64,000 nucleotides of DNA, from positions 1-64,000 of the forward strand of contig CAIKHZ010000030.1 in assembly GCA_903827375.1 (NCBI GenBank), written 5' to 3'. Origin of the DNA: Akkermansiaceae bacterium (GTDB lineage Bacteria > Verrucomicrobiota > Verrucomicrobiia > Verrucomicrobiales > Akkermansiaceae). This document shows positions 34,552-43,384 of this stretch, piece by piece; within the stretch, counting starts at the first letter, position 1, and each line of letters begins with the position of its first letter. Under the pieces are notes generated by a model, which ran no database searches, was not told the DNA's origin, and saw nothing but the letters and a program-made list of their open reading frames with translations. The position numbers and the translations under genes are program-made.

Positions 34552-35790
34552 ATGTTCCGCCGACCATTTTCCCGATTCCTGCGCTGGTTCGCCGCGCTGA
34601 CGGGCGGCTATTTGGTTATCACAGCGCTGCTTACCACCACCGTGGACCCATGGCGCATCAACGCCGCTCCGTGGGCGATGGCCACCCTTGATTCGTCCCG
34701 CGAAATCAGCCAAACCACCCGCGTCGGCAAGGCCGCTCTGGCCAACCGAGGCATCTGGCAGGCCGTGTTCCTCGGCTCGTCGCGGGTAGAAATCGGCCTC
34801 GATCCGACGCATCCCGCGCTGCCGCCACAGCGCACCGTGAATCTCGGCTTGTCGGGCGCTAATCTGCTAGAATGTCTGGCGGTCGGCAACTACACGCTTG
34901 ACCGCAACCCGCAGCTCAAGACGATGATTCTGGGCATTGATCCGGGAGATCTGCACAACACGGCCGACAGCCGCAACGGCAATCATTTCTACCAAACCCC
35001 GTTTGCCGACAACAACCGCTCCCTCGAGCGAAGCATCAACCAAATCATCGGCTGGCGTGCATTCAGCGACTCGATCACCACCCTGAAGCGCCACCTCAGC
35101 GGGCCGGCACCCAATTGCAGCGCGTTCGGGCAAATGCTTCAGCCGCCTGACCACGGCAACCTGCGTGCCTTCATCGAGGCCGCATTCATGGAAAGCAGCG
35201 CCGACCAGTGGGCCCTGCGGCCACAGGTATTGTGCCAACAGAAGGCCGGGCAGCTCAGCGCGTTCATCGAGCGGGTGCGCCGGGCCAACATCCAATTGTT
35301 CATCATTCTGCCGCCGCAACACGCGTTGAAGCAAATCCATCCCACGATGGACCGGCCGGATGTCATGGGTTGGGAAGCCGACCTGCTCGCGTTGATCGAC
35401 ATCTGCCGGGCGGCCAATGCAACCCCCACCTCTGCGCCGCCCGTCCAACTTTGGAGTTTTCTCACCTTCAACCCGCACACATCCACCCCGATGCCAATCC
35501 CCGGCGCACCATCCCAAGCCATGCCGGATTGGTGCGACCTCGGCCACGCCGGCAATATCCTCGGCCGCCAAGTATTGAACACCCTGCTGGCCGGCCGGCC
35601 CGGTGCCTCCGCCGTCCCCTGCCCGGTCGGCATCAACCTGCTCGACGGCGAGTGGCTGACCATCCGCAACGCATGGATCGAGGATCACTGCAATTTTTGT
35701 GTTAGCCACACGTCAGATGTGGCATGGTGGCGCGGGTTGATGGCCCGTGCTGCCGCCAAATCCCAAGCCCCCGCACATCCACCCGGTTGA
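34552..35790 (+). CDS. Membrane-anchored SGNH-like partner of the MBOAT acyltransferase
   Basis: The product has 412 residues. A single membrane segment spans about residues 13-30, and the rest is predicted outside. Block FLGSSRVEIGL (residues 73-83) resembles the first SGNH/GDSL block, and FIILPPQH with a later WCDLGHAGN segment may supply further family blocks. Such proteins commonly follow MBOAT genes and complete polysaccharide acylation. The last 58 codons are repeated as a free-standing copy at 36552-36732, beyond a toxin-antitoxin pair. The copy, not this gene, retains a stop codon overlapping the next glycan gene, suggesting that this 3' end was replaced when the cassette arrived. Confidence 0.65.
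   Translation: MFRRPFSRFLRWFAALTGGYLVITALLTTTVDPWRINAAPWAMATLDSSREISQTTRVGKAALANRGIWQAVFLGSSRVEIGLDPTHPALPPQRTVNLGLSGANLLECLAVGNYTLDRNPQLKTMILGIDPGDLHNTADSRNGNHFYQTPFADNNRSLERSINQIIGWRAFSDSITTLKRHLSGPAPNCSAFGQMLQPPDHGNLRAFIEAAFMESSADQWALRPQVLCQQKAGQLSAFIERVRRANIQLFIILPPQHALKQIHPTMDRPDVMGWEADLLALIDICRAANATPTSAPPVQLWSFLTFNPHTSTPMPIPGAPSQAMPDWCDLGHAGNILGRQVLNTLLAGRPGASAVPCPVGINLLDGEWLTIRNAWIEDHCNFCVSHTSDVAWWRGLMARAAAKSQAPAHPPG
35616..35790 (+). repeat. Direct repeat A: 3' end of the SGNH-like gene, left flank of the TA cassette
   Basis: Bases 35616-35790 match 36552-36732 at about nine positions in ten over the first 145 bases by eye, in the same orientation, beginning at CCCCTGCCCGGTCGG. Copy A is in frame with the SGNH-like gene and ends it. 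Confidence 0.85.
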
Positions 35791-35917
35791 TTTCTACTGG
35801 GCACCTCACCTTGATTCCTCTGTCCCCCAATACGGATGGCGGAACTGATGGCATCTTTCGATTTCATTTTTGATATCAATCGTTGACATCAAAATCCGGC
35901 TGCGTAAGCTGCCACCG

Positions 35918-36163
35918 ATGAACGCAGCTAAAACACTCACGCTTCGCTTGCCGCTTGGCGTCTATGAACGAGCCAATCGTCTAGCCACAAGTCGTGGCCA
36001 GAGCCTCAACCGGCTGTTTCAAGACGGTCTCCAATTGCTTGATTCGCAAGACCGGGAACGCTGCCTGTTCGATGACTTCAGTGCCATCGCAGAGGCACTT
36101 GGCGATGATTCCTCCATTGATTTTGCCTTTGCTGCCCAAACCGAAACCCTCGGCGAATCATGA
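35918..36163 (+). CDS. Putative ribbon-helix-helix antitoxin
   Basis: The product has 81 residues from the ATG at 35918. The N-terminal 40 residues look like a ribbon-helix-helix DNA-binding domain (TLTLRLPLGVYERANRLATS). The C-terminus is acidic (LFDDFSAIAEALGDDSSIDF), as expected of an antitoxin toxin-binding tail. Its stop overlaps the downstream toxin ATG by four bases (ATGA), typical of coupled toxin-antitoxin pairs. It should bind and neutralise the MazF-like toxin and repress its own promoter. The pair lies between two copies of a glycan gene's 3' end. Confidence 0.75.
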   Translation: MNAAKTLTLRLPLGVYERANRLATSRGQSLNRLFQDGLQLLDSQDRERCLFDDFSAIAEALGDDSSIDFAFAAQTETLGES

Positions 36164-36525
36164 AACCGCGCGTCATCCGGCGCGGTCAAATCTGGCTGGT
36201 GGACTGGTCAGCGGGCCGTGGTTCCGAGCAACTCGGCAAGCGGCCCGCTCTCGTCATCCAAACCGATGCCGCAAACTCCAACCCCCACTACCCTAACACA
36301 ATCGTCATCACTCTCAGCACCAAGGGATTGCCCGTCGCCACCCACATCCCTGTCGAACCAGACGCCAGCAATGGCCTGCGTGAGAAAAACTGGGTGAAAT
36401 GCGAACAAGTTCTCACCATCTCAAAGCAACGTCTCGACCAGCAATGGGGCCATCTTTCAGCGGCCACCATGTCCAAAGTCGAATCCGCTGTCAAAACCGC
36501 CCTCGGCATCTGGAACGATGGGTGA
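36160..36525 (+). CDS. MazF/PemK-family mRNA interferase toxin
   Basis: The product has 121 residues. It begins with the family's RRGQIWLVDW strand. It also contains KRPALVIQTDAAN, ITLSTKG and the conserved VKCEQVLTISKQRL block. MazF/PemK toxins are ribosome-independent endoribonucleases cutting mRNA at short sequences; the cut site cannot be predicted here. The ATG overlaps the antitoxin stop codon. No transposase or recombinase is encoded within the cassette. Confidence 0.88.
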   Translation: MKPRVIRRGQIWLVDWSAGRGSEQLGKRPALVIQTDAANSNPHYPNTIVITLSTKGLPVATHIPVEPDASNGLREKNWVKCEQVLTISKQRLDQQWGHLSAATMSKVESAVKTALGIWNDG

Positions 36526-36551
36526 ACTGGCCATCGTGATCACTTTCCCGC

Positions 36552-36732
36552 CCCCTGCCCGGTCGGCGTCAACCTGCTCGACGGCGAGTGGCCGGCCATC
36601 CGCAACACCTGGATCCAGGCCCATTGCGATTTTTGTGTTAGCCACGCGTCAGATGTGGCAGGGTGGCGCGGGTTGATGGCCCGCGCTGCCGCCAAGGCCC
36701 ATACCCCGCTACCGACCCCAGCTGACCCCTGA
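36552..36732 (+). repeat. Direct repeat B: orphan 3' end of the SGNH-like gene, right flank of the TA cassette
   Basis: This copy still reads as an open C-terminal segment (VNLLDGEWPAIRNTWIQ, then CVSHASDVAGWRGLMARAAA), and its TGA at 36730-36732 shares a base with the ATG of the next gene. It has no start of its own, so it is a gene fragment. It differs from copy A at scattered, mostly silent or conservative positions and by a 6-base indel near the end. Confidence 0.85.
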
Positions 36733-37811
36733 TGGACACCCCGCTAACAAATTTAGTTCCACCAACCGGCGGCGGCAACCAGCCGAGGGTGGCGATTATT
36801 CAAAAAAGCGACGGGTTGCTCACCTGGTGCAAGGATCTGACGAGTGCCTTCAACGAGGCGGGTGCCATCACGTTGGCCGCCAATTGCCGCCCATCCACGC
36901 TGAGTGAGCGGTGGATTCGCCACACCCAAAACCAGCGCCTGCTGCTGAATCCGGCCACCTCCCGGCGGCTGGCAACCACCCTCGGCGCGTTCGCTCCCGA
37001 TCTGGTGGTTTTTCTCAACTTTCCGAGTTTACCGGAACAAGCCGCCGCACTCCTGCGCCAATCACTGGGGCCCGGCGTGCGGATGGTCGGCTGGCTCTGC
37101 GACAGCGTTGATGCCCTGCCGGCGGGCCATGATGCGTTGCTCGACGGCGTTTACTACTTTGATTCGGCCAGTCTGCCGACCTTGCGCGATCATTACCGGG
37201 GTTCGCCTGCGAAGGTGGAGTTTCTGCCGCTGGCAGCCAATCCGCTCCGCTACGCCTGCCGCCCCATCCAACTGGCCAACCGCCAACCCCGCTTGGTATT
37301 TGCCGGCAATTGCACGCCGTCGCGCCAACACTTCGCCGCCGAAATCCGCAAGCTCGGCCAACCCCTCGACCTCTACGGCCTCCACGCCGGCAATTGGCCC
37401 CAATTCTGGCGCAATCGCAAACTCTCATCCGCCGCTCTTGCCCGGGTCTATCAACAATACCTGGTCAACCTTAACCTGCTACAAACCGGCAACACCACCA
37501 ACGGCCTGAATTTGCGCGCCTTTGAAATCCCCTGCGCCGGCGGCCTCGCCACCTATCCAGCAGTACCCGACCTCGCCCGCTGCTTCACACCCAATGAGGA
37601 AGTTCTGGTGTTCCAATCCGCCGAAGACCTCGCCGGAATCCTTCGTTCACTCGTCCGTGAACCGGAGCGGGCTCTGGCCATCACCCTCGCCGGCCATCGC
37701 CGGGTGCTGCGCGAACACACGTTCTATCACCGCGCTTGCCGCTTGCTGCAGGATGCCCTCGGCCCGGCATTCCGCCCCGCCATCCCCCCTTACCTCGACG
37801 CCTCATCATGA
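36732..37811 (+). CDS. CgeB-like glycosyltransferase (family 1-type C-terminal domain)
   Basis: The product has 359 residues. The C-terminal half carries the Glyco_trans_1_2 pattern of CgeB-like proteins: GNTTNGLNLRAFEIPCAGGL followed by CFTPNEEVLVFQSAEDLAGI, with the conserved glutamate of the EIPCAG block contacting the nucleotide sugar in related GT-B enzymes. The N-terminal half is Rossmann-like (APDLVVFLNFPSLPEQ). It probably adds a sugar to the surface glycan built by this cluster. Its ATG overlaps the stop of the orphan 3' end fragment and its own stop overlaps the next gene (ATGA), so it is translated within a polycistronic message. Confidence 0.8.
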   Translation: MDTPLTNLVPPTGGGNQPRVAIIQKSDGLLTWCKDLTSAFNEAGAITLAANCRPSTLSERWIRHTQNQRLLLNPATSRRLATTLGAFAPDLVVFLNFPSLPEQAAALLRQSLGPGVRMVGWLCDSVDALPAGHDALLDGVYYFDSASLPTLRDHYRGSPAKVEFLPLAANPLRYACRPIQLANRQPRLVFAGNCTPSRQHFAAEIRKLGQPLDLYGLHAGNWPQFWRNRKLSSAALARVYQQYLVNLNLLQTGNTTNGLNLRAFEIPCAGGLATYPAVPDLARCFTPNEEVLVFQSAEDLAGILRSLVREPERALAITLAGHRRVLREHTFYHRACRLLQDALGPAFRPAIPPYLDASS

Positions 37812-38674
37812 CCGCGCCACCCCCTGCCCCACACCCCCTCCGTCCCGCAGACGGAGTGCTGGTCATCAACCTCGACCAACGCCCGGAGCGCTTGGCACGC
37901 TTCACGGAAATGGCCAAACTAACAAGCACGTTCGACGGCTGGCAGCGCATCCCGGCGGTCAATGGTGTGGAACTTGCCGGCTACGGCCATCTCCCGTGGT
38001 TCCGCCAGCGCCAGCGCGACAAGTGCTGGGCCGGCCGGGCGGGTTGCACCTTGTCGCATCGCAAAGCCATTGCCCATGCCCACGCCGCGGGCTGGAAGAG
38101 TGTTCTCATCCTCGAAGATGACGTCCAACCTGGCCCGGCTTTTAACGACTCGCTCCAAAGTTTCCTCGCCGCCAGCGCTGCTTGCCCAAACCCATGGCAA
38201 GTGTGCTTCCTTGGCTTGTCCCAACAAGTCGGCCCCTGCCGCAAACAACTCTCCATCGATGATACCCATACACTCTATCAAATATTTGGGTGCACCGGCA
38301 CTTTTGCCTATATCTTGAAACGCGAGTCATTTGAGTGGCTGCTCGCCAGCCTGCCCACTGAGGAAGCCATTTGGCCATGGGTAGCCAGACACCGGGCAAT
38401 CGACCGCTGGTATGCCCGCAATCTATCCGGCCGTTTGACGGTACACGCGGTATCACCGAGCCTCATCGGCCATTACACGAGTTTTTCAGACATTGGCCAG
38501 CGAGCCGGTGCCAATCTGCTCGTCTCCCCCAGCGAACCCGACCACCAAGCAAATTTGCAACCGTGCGGGACCCTCACCTATCACATCCTTGGCGCTATTC
38601 TCCGCGTGAGATTTTGGCTAACCAAACTGATCAACCGCCTCCAAGGCCAGCTCAAGCGCCAGCGCGGGCTCTAA
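37808..38674 (+). CDS. Glycosyltransferase family 25 protein
   Basis: The product has 288 residues from the ATG overlapping the previous stop. It has the GT25 opening VLVINLDQRPERLARF, the AGCTLSHRKAIAHA block and the metal-binding Glu-Asp-Asp at residues 103-105 (ILEDDV), matching LPS galactosyltransferases of the LpsA/Lex-1 type. It likely transfers a hexose to lipopolysaccharide or a capsule precursor at the inner membrane. It sits in tight series with the CgeB-like gene and 27 bases before a DUF535 gene. Confidence 0.85.
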   Translation: MTAPPPAPHPLRPADGVLVINLDQRPERLARFTEMAKLTSTFDGWQRIPAVNGVELAGYGHLPWFRQRQRDKCWAGRAGCTLSHRKAIAHAHAAGWKSVLILEDDVQPGPAFNDSLQSFLAASAACPNPWQVCFLGLSQQVGPCRKQLSIDDTHTLYQIFGCTGTFAYILKRESFEWLLASLPTEEAIWPWVARHRAIDRWYARNLSGRLTVHAVSPSLIGHYTSFSDIGQRAGANLLVSPSEPDHQANLQPCGTLTYHILGAILRVRFWLTKLINRLQGQLKRQRGL

Positions 38675-38701
38675 CCCCGCCTCCCCCATTTTTCTCCAGC
38701 C

Positions 38702-39664
38702 ATGTCCCTCCTGCAAACGTTTTCGCTCCTGCACCACGCCAGCCACCAAGCATTTCCCATCGGTAGAAACGGCAGTGTCATCAAACGCGCAAAATTCATC
38801 TGCCGCAGCTGGCCCGCCCGCCAGTTCAATCTGCTCTGGTTCCAACTGCTGCGCGATGACGGGTTCCTGCGCCGCCTCGCCGCCCATGACCACCGGATCT
38901 ATCGGAAACTCTACCGCCCGTACCTGTCCGCCTCCTGGAGCAAGCCCCAAACACTCGCAGCCCTTCGGGCTAACTACTCCTTGCTTCAGGCAATCCTCCC
39001 CTCTGCCACCTTGGAAAAAATCTTCCTGACCGACGAACTCTGTCTGGCAGAGTGGTGCGCCAACCGCACCTATCGCTTGCATCTGACCCACGATCCGCGC
39101 TTCTATCAAGAAGGCGAACTCACCCTCAGCCTTCGCTGCCCCGAACTCGGTGAGGGCGAACTCGCCCTCCTCTCAGCCACTCTAGCCCCCACCGGGGACG
39201 GCAGCATGGCCATGTTTATTGGCGGCCTGCAAGGGGCGGATCGTGCGCTGGGTGCCCCGGCCATCAAGGATGCCGGGCGAGATTTGCACGGGCTGCGACC
39301 CAAAAGCCTTATCGTCATCGCCGCACAATTGCTCGCCTGCCAATTGGGTTGCCAACGCATCCTGGCCACCACCGCTGCCTCACATGCCTACAGCACCGAT
39401 GAGCGCCGCCAATCCGGCGAACGCCAGAAAATGTTCTTTGACTATGACGCGTTCTGGCTGGAGTGCGACGGGGTGCCCGAAGGTGATGCCTTCCTGGCAC
39501 TGCCTCTAACCAGCGCCCGACGTCCCAGAGAAGACATGAAACCACAGAAGCGACCCATGTATGCCCGGCGCTATGCCATGCTCGACGAAATTGCCGCAAC
39601 CCTCGGCCAGTGCCTCCAAGTTGAAAATTTGCAACCACAGACCGGCGCACATCATCACCCATGA
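38702..39664 (+). CDS. DUF535 (VirK/YbjX) family protein
   Basis: The product has 320 residues. Recognised from the family's ordered features: YRLHLTHDPRFYQEGELTLS, then FIGGLQGAD, DLHGLRPKSLIVIAAQLLA and a basic RPMYARRYAMLDE ending. VirK/YbjX proteins are linked to lipid A and envelope changes and to resistance to cationic peptides in enterobacteria, but their biochemistry is not established. Presence inside a glycosyltransferase run agrees with an envelope role. Its stop overlaps the next ATG (ATGA). Confidence 0.8.
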   Translation: MSLLQTFSLLHHASHQAFPIGRNGSVIKRAKFICRSWPARQFNLLWFQLLRDDGFLRRLAAHDHRIYRKLYRPYLSASWSKPQTLAALRANYSLLQAILPSATLEKIFLTDELCLAEWCANRTYRLHLTHDPRFYQEGELTLSLRCPELGEGELALLSATLAPTGDGSMAMFIGGLQGADRALGAPAIKDAGRDLHGLRPKSLIVIAAQLLACQLGCQRILATTAASHAYSTDERRQSGERQKMFFDYDAFWLECDGVPEGDAFLALPLTSARRPREDMKPQKRPMYARRYAMLDEIAATLGQCLQVENLQPQTGAHHHP

Positions 39665-40722
39665 ACCCCAGCAGCGGCAAACGCATCCGGGTTAAGTTCC
39701 TATCCAAGTCCCAAGCTTCGGATAATAACTACGACCTGTGGCTCAAACGTTTCCCTAACAAAATTCCGCACTGGGGTGCCTGCGACTTCATCTTCGACCA
39801 ACACTGCCACAACTACGATTGGCTGATGGTCTATGACGACCTGCCGAAAAGCGGCGACGAACGTTTTCCTAACTGGGCCGAGCAACTCCCCTCTCTCAAG
39901 GAAAACTCCCTGCTCATCACCGCCGAGCCTTCCATCATCAAGAACTACGGAAGGTCCTTCGTCAACCAGTTCGGCTGGATCCTCAGCAGCCAAGAGCCTT
40001 GGGCCATCAAACATCCGCGGGTGATCCTGTCCCAAACCGGCTACGTCTGGTTCTACGGCGGCACCGGTGCCCGCGGCTCCTATGATGTCCTCGCTCACCA
40101 ATCCCCTCCTCCCAAGCCCCTGCCCATCTCCACCGTCTGCTCGGACAAACAGATGCGCCACACCCTCCATCATGCCCGCTTCCAGTTCACCCGCGACTTG
40201 AAAACCAAACTGCCAGCCCTCGATATCTTCGGCCAGGGCGTGCGCCCCATCGACGACAAGGCCGACGCGCTCGACCCCTACCAATTGCATCTGGCCATTG
40301 AAAACCACGTGTGCCGCCATCATTGGACCGAAAAACTCAGCGATCCGTTCCTCGGCCATTGCCTTCCTCTCTATCATGGTTGCCCTAACACCACTGACTA
40401 CTTCCCTCCGGAAAGTTTCATCCCTATCAACATCCACAACCTCGATGAAAGCGTCGAGCGCATCCAGCGGGCCCTGCGCGACCAAGAATATGCCAAGCGC
40501 CTGCCAGCCATTTTGGAGGCACGACGACTGATCCTCAATGAGTACGCCCTGTTCCCGCTGGTGGCCCGGCTCATCGAGCAACGCCATCAACTCCGCGGCG
40601 ATCAACCGCTATCACCTCACTCCATCTTCAGCCGCCGCGCCGTCCGCCGCAAACAACCTGTCTCCGCCATCCGCGACGCCATCGACAAAACGATCCTCCG
40701 CCTCAGACACCGGTTCTCCTAG
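39661..40722 (+). CDS. Glycosyltransferase family 10 (fucosyltransferase-like), first copy
   Basis: The product has 353 residues. The GT10 donor-binding block is clear from about residue 212: AIENHVCRHHWTEKLSDPFL, then LPLYHGCPNTTDYFPPESFI. These enzymes transfer fucose or a related deoxysugar from GDP-sugar in an alpha-1,3 or alpha-1,4 linkage. In bacteria they often decorate LPS O-antigen. The frame begins inside the DUF535 stop codon, so it is co-translated. A second GT10 gene follows after 14 bases. Confidence 0.85.
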   Translation: MNPSSGKRIRVKFLSKSQASDNNYDLWLKRFPNKIPHWGACDFIFDQHCHNYDWLMVYDDLPKSGDERFPNWAEQLPSLKENSLLITAEPSIIKNYGRSFVNQFGWILSSQEPWAIKHPRVILSQTGYVWFYGGTGARGSYDVLAHQSPPPKPLPISTVCSDKQMRHTLHHARFQFTRDLKTKLPALDIFGQGVRPIDDKADALDPYQLHLAIENHVCRHHWTEKLSDPFLGHCLPLYHGCPNTTDYFPPESFIPINIHNLDESVERIQRALRDQEYAKRLPAILEARRLILNEYALFPLVARLIEQRHQLRGDQPLSPHSIFSRRAVRRKQPVSAIRDAIDKTILRLRHRFS

Positions 40723-40736
40723 TCTAGCCACCCGCC

Positions 40737-41813
40737 ATGCTCAATCCTGTCAGTTTAGCTCTCTCTGATCAGAGCACAGGCGTCCCACCTGTGAGGGAAG
40801 ACACATCCACCGCCCACCGCCTGCGCGTCGCGGTGAGTACCACCGTCAACCACGCCGAAATGGACCGCCTCTGCCCCGCCCGACTGACGCGCTGGGACCG
40901 CTGTGATTTCCTGCTCAATCCGCCGCGCGGCACGGCCTGCGACTACTGGATCGTGTTCGCCGGAAGTCGCGAACACGACCTGATGTGTTGCGATCCCGCC
41001 AACACCCTCTTTATCGCCGGCGAACCACCATCCAAAAAAATCTATCCGAAAAAATTCTACGCGCAGTTCCAGCGGGTCGTCAGCAGCCACGCCACCGACC
41101 CTCATCCGCGCGTCACCACCAGTGCCCCCGGCTTGAATTGGCACGTCGGCCTGTCCCGCGATGCAGATTGCTACCAGTACGGCTACGATGAACTCAAACA
41201 ACTCGCGCCGGATGTTAAGTCTAACAAAATATCGGTGGTTTGCTCAAACCTAACCACCACAGCCGGCCAGCGCCAGCGTCTGGCCTTGCTCAGCCACCTC
41301 AAGCATGCTTTAGGCGATGCCATTGTCCACTACGGCCGCGGCTTCACCCCGATCGCCGACAAGATGGAGGCGATCTTGCCGCACCGTTTCCACCTGGTGC
41401 TTGAAAACTCCTGTTCACCGGACTATTGGACCGAAAAACTCTCCGACGCCTACCTGGGTTGGGCCTATCCGATTTATGCGGGCTGCCAGAATCTGGGTGA
41501 CTACTTTCCCGCCGCTGGCTTCACCGCCGTGGACGTCAGCCAACCCGAACAGGCGCTTGCCATCATCCGCGATTTACTCACCGCCGCGCCTGCTCCGGAT
41601 GCCGGTGCGGTCATGACCCAATGCCGCGATCTGATATTGGACGTGTACAACCCGTTCGCCCGATTTGCCCATTGGGCACAAATGTTTCATCAAGCAGGCG
41701 GCAACGCCCGACCGGTGGCCATCACCACCCACAAAGCGTTCCGGCCATTTCCGCGGGGCCTGATCCACCGTTTGGCCCACCGCTTCCGCTCGGCACCGGC
41801 CCTCCAACTGTAG
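40737..41813 (+). CDS. Glycosyltransferase family 10 (fucosyltransferase-like), second copy
   Basis: The product has 358 residues. The GT10 block appears around residue 220: VLENSCSPDYWTEKLSDAYL followed by YPIYAGCQNLGDYFPAAGF. It is a diverged paralogue of the preceding gene rather than a recent duplicate, since identity outside the motif is low by eye. Two GT10 genes in series suggest two sequential deoxysugar transfers or two linkages in the same glycan. It is the last gene of the glycan cluster. The start could be slightly downstream, because the first 25 residues have no family resemblance. Confidence 0.82.
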   Translation: MLNPVSLALSDQSTGVPPVREDTSTAHRLRVAVSTTVNHAEMDRLCPARLTRWDRCDFLLNPPRGTACDYWIVFAGSREHDLMCCDPANTLFIAGEPPSKKIYPKKFYAQFQRVVSSHATDPHPRVTTSAPGLNWHVGLSRDADCYQYGYDELKQLAPDVKSNKISVVCSNLTTTAGQRQRLALLSHLKHALGDAIVHYGRGFTPIADKMEAILPHRFHLVLENSCSPDYWTEKLSDAYLGWAYPIYAGCQNLGDYFPAAGFTAVDVSQPEQALAIIRDLLTAAPAPDAGAVMTQCRDLILDVYNPFARFAHWAQMFHQAGGNARPVAITTHKAFRPFPRGLIHRLAHRFRSAPALQL

Positions 41814-42041
41814 GAAAATTCCTCGCCGTCCACCCAGCACTTGAAAGCCAACCCGTGGGTAGCTCCTTTGAGAACCAAATCACCGGTCTTGTCAGCTTGA
41901 AATGTCCAGTGCAGCTTTTCCCACAAAATTTCGGACGCCGACTGGCAACGCCAAGGGTGCCGAGGAACGATACGCCGGAATCCCTCAGCTCCGATGCCTT
42001 GAAATTCATCTGGCCGACCAAACGTGGCCCCATGACAGCCT
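41814..42041. other. Intergenic stretch with weak minus-strand protein-like pattern, unassigned
   Basis: On the minus strand two frames stay open, one containing CEGCHGATFGRPDEFQ, which includes a CxxCH haem-like motif. Neither has a credible start, and both run into the antisense of the GT10 gene and the end of avtA. It could be the decayed tail of a c-type cytochrome or chance. Confidence 0.25.
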
Positions 42042-43310
42042 TCACACCCGGCAGCGGCGCACTTCCTCAGCGATGATGCGCAGGCCGTCACGCACGATGG
42101 ACCCATCCATGGCGTAGGACACCCGCAAGCATTCATGACGGTGGGGCCAATCTGGGGCGTCATCATTGCCGAAGAAGAAGTAATGGCCGGAGACGACGAG
42201 CACGCCGCGCTGTTTGAGGCGTTCGTAGAGTTGGCTGGCAGTGATGGGCAGGCCGGGAAACCACAACCACAAAAATAAGGCCCCTTCACTGCGGTGCATG
42301 TACCACTCGAAATCCTCGGCGAATTCCTCGAAGGCGGCCTGCCTTGCGAGGCGACATTTTTCCGCGTAGTAGGGTTTCACGACATCGTGGCTCAGGCGCA
42401 GGATGTCGCCGGACTCGAGCAGCGGCAGGATGATTTGCTGGCCGATGTTCGGGTTGGCCAAGCCGATGATGGCGCTCATCGAGCCGAGCGCACGAATGAT
42501 CTCAGACGGCCCGATGACCATGCCGGTGCGCGTCCCGGGCAGCCCGATCTTGGATAGACTGAGAGTGAGAATCACGTGTTCAGCCCAAAATGGCGTGGCC
42601 TCTGCAAAAATGATGCCGGGAAACGGCGCACCGTAGGCATTGTCAAGGATCAGCGGAATGCCGTGCGCCGCCGCTAACCCAGAAAGCCGCGAAACCTCCT
42701 CGTCGGTCAGCACATTGCCCGTGGGATTGGTCGGCCGAGAGGCACAAATCGCAGCAACGTCCGGAGTCACCTCCAACTTGTCAAAATCCACCCGGTATTT
42801 GAACTCATGCGGCCCGGTCATCTCAATCAGCGGCGCAACCGCTCGAAATATCCCGCCCGCCACCCCCTGGTTGGCATAGCCAATGTACTCGGGCACCAAC
42901 GGCAGCAGAATCTTGCGCCGACTGCCGTCAGCCAGCGGCCCTGCCAACAGGTTGAACAAAAAATAGAACGCGGTTTGGCCGCCACTGGTGACCGCCACGT
43001 TTTCCGGGCCGATGTCCCAGCCGAACGTGCGCCGCAACAACCCCGCCAACGCCTCGAGAAAACGCGGATTGCCGCGCGGCGGGTCGTAGGACGTCAGTGC
43101 GCGGTCCAGACCACCGTCTTCATCCAAGATTTCCTGCAAGCGCCGCCGCCACACGGCGTTGATCTCAGGAATGCGGGCGGGTTGGCCTCCACCAAGCATT
43201 TTCACGTCCGGTCCGCCGCTCGCTAGGGCGTGGCCGAGGTCATCCATCAGTTCTTCGATGCCGCTGCCACAACCGAGATGACGGCCAAATTGGGAAAATT
43301 CGTATTTCAT
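42042..43310 (-). CDS. avtA: Valine-pyruvate aminotransferase (PLP-dependent)
   Basis: The product has 422 residues of fold-type I aminotransferase. It shows Asn195 in SRPTNPTGNV, Asp223 and Tyr226 in LILDNAYGAPF, and the PLP lysine Lys254 in TLSLSKIGLPGTRTG. The long form with MLGGGQPARIPEINAVWRRR near the N-terminus is characteristic of AvtA, which moves amino groups among valine, alanine and their keto acids. It is a single-gene unit, divergent from the peroxiredoxin gene with 74 bases between them. Confidence 0.85.
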   Translation of the reverse strand: MKYEFSQFGRHLGCGSGIEELMDDLGHALASGGPDVKMLGGGQPARIPEINAVWRRRLQEILDEDGGLDRALTSYDPPRGNPRFLEALAGLLRRTFGWDIGPENVAVTSGGQTAFYFLFNLLAGPLADGSRRKILLPLVPEYIGYANQGVAGGIFRAVAPLIEMTGPHEFKYRVDFDKLEVTPDVAAICASRPTNPTGNVLTDEEVSRLSGLAAAHGIPLILDNAYGAPFPGIIFAEATPFWAEHVILTLSLSKIGLPGTRTGMVIGPSEIIRALGSMSAIIGLANPNIGQQIILPLLESGDILRLSHDVVKPYYAEKCRLARQAAFEEFAEDFEWYMHRSEGALFLWLWFPGLPITASQLYERLKQRGVLVVSGHYFFFGNDDAPDWPHRHECLRVSYAMDGSIVRDGLRIIAEEVRRCRV

Positions 43311-43384
43311 GAGCGCGTGCCGGTTGACCGGCGGCAGTTAGCATCTATAGTCGCAGCTCAAACATCAACCCCAACCAAACCACC

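Noticed and set aside
41814-42041. Minus-strand CEGCH motif as a cytochrome gene
   Set aside because: The frame has no credible start, runs through the end of avtA and into the antisense of the GT10 gene, and shows no other cytochrome feature.
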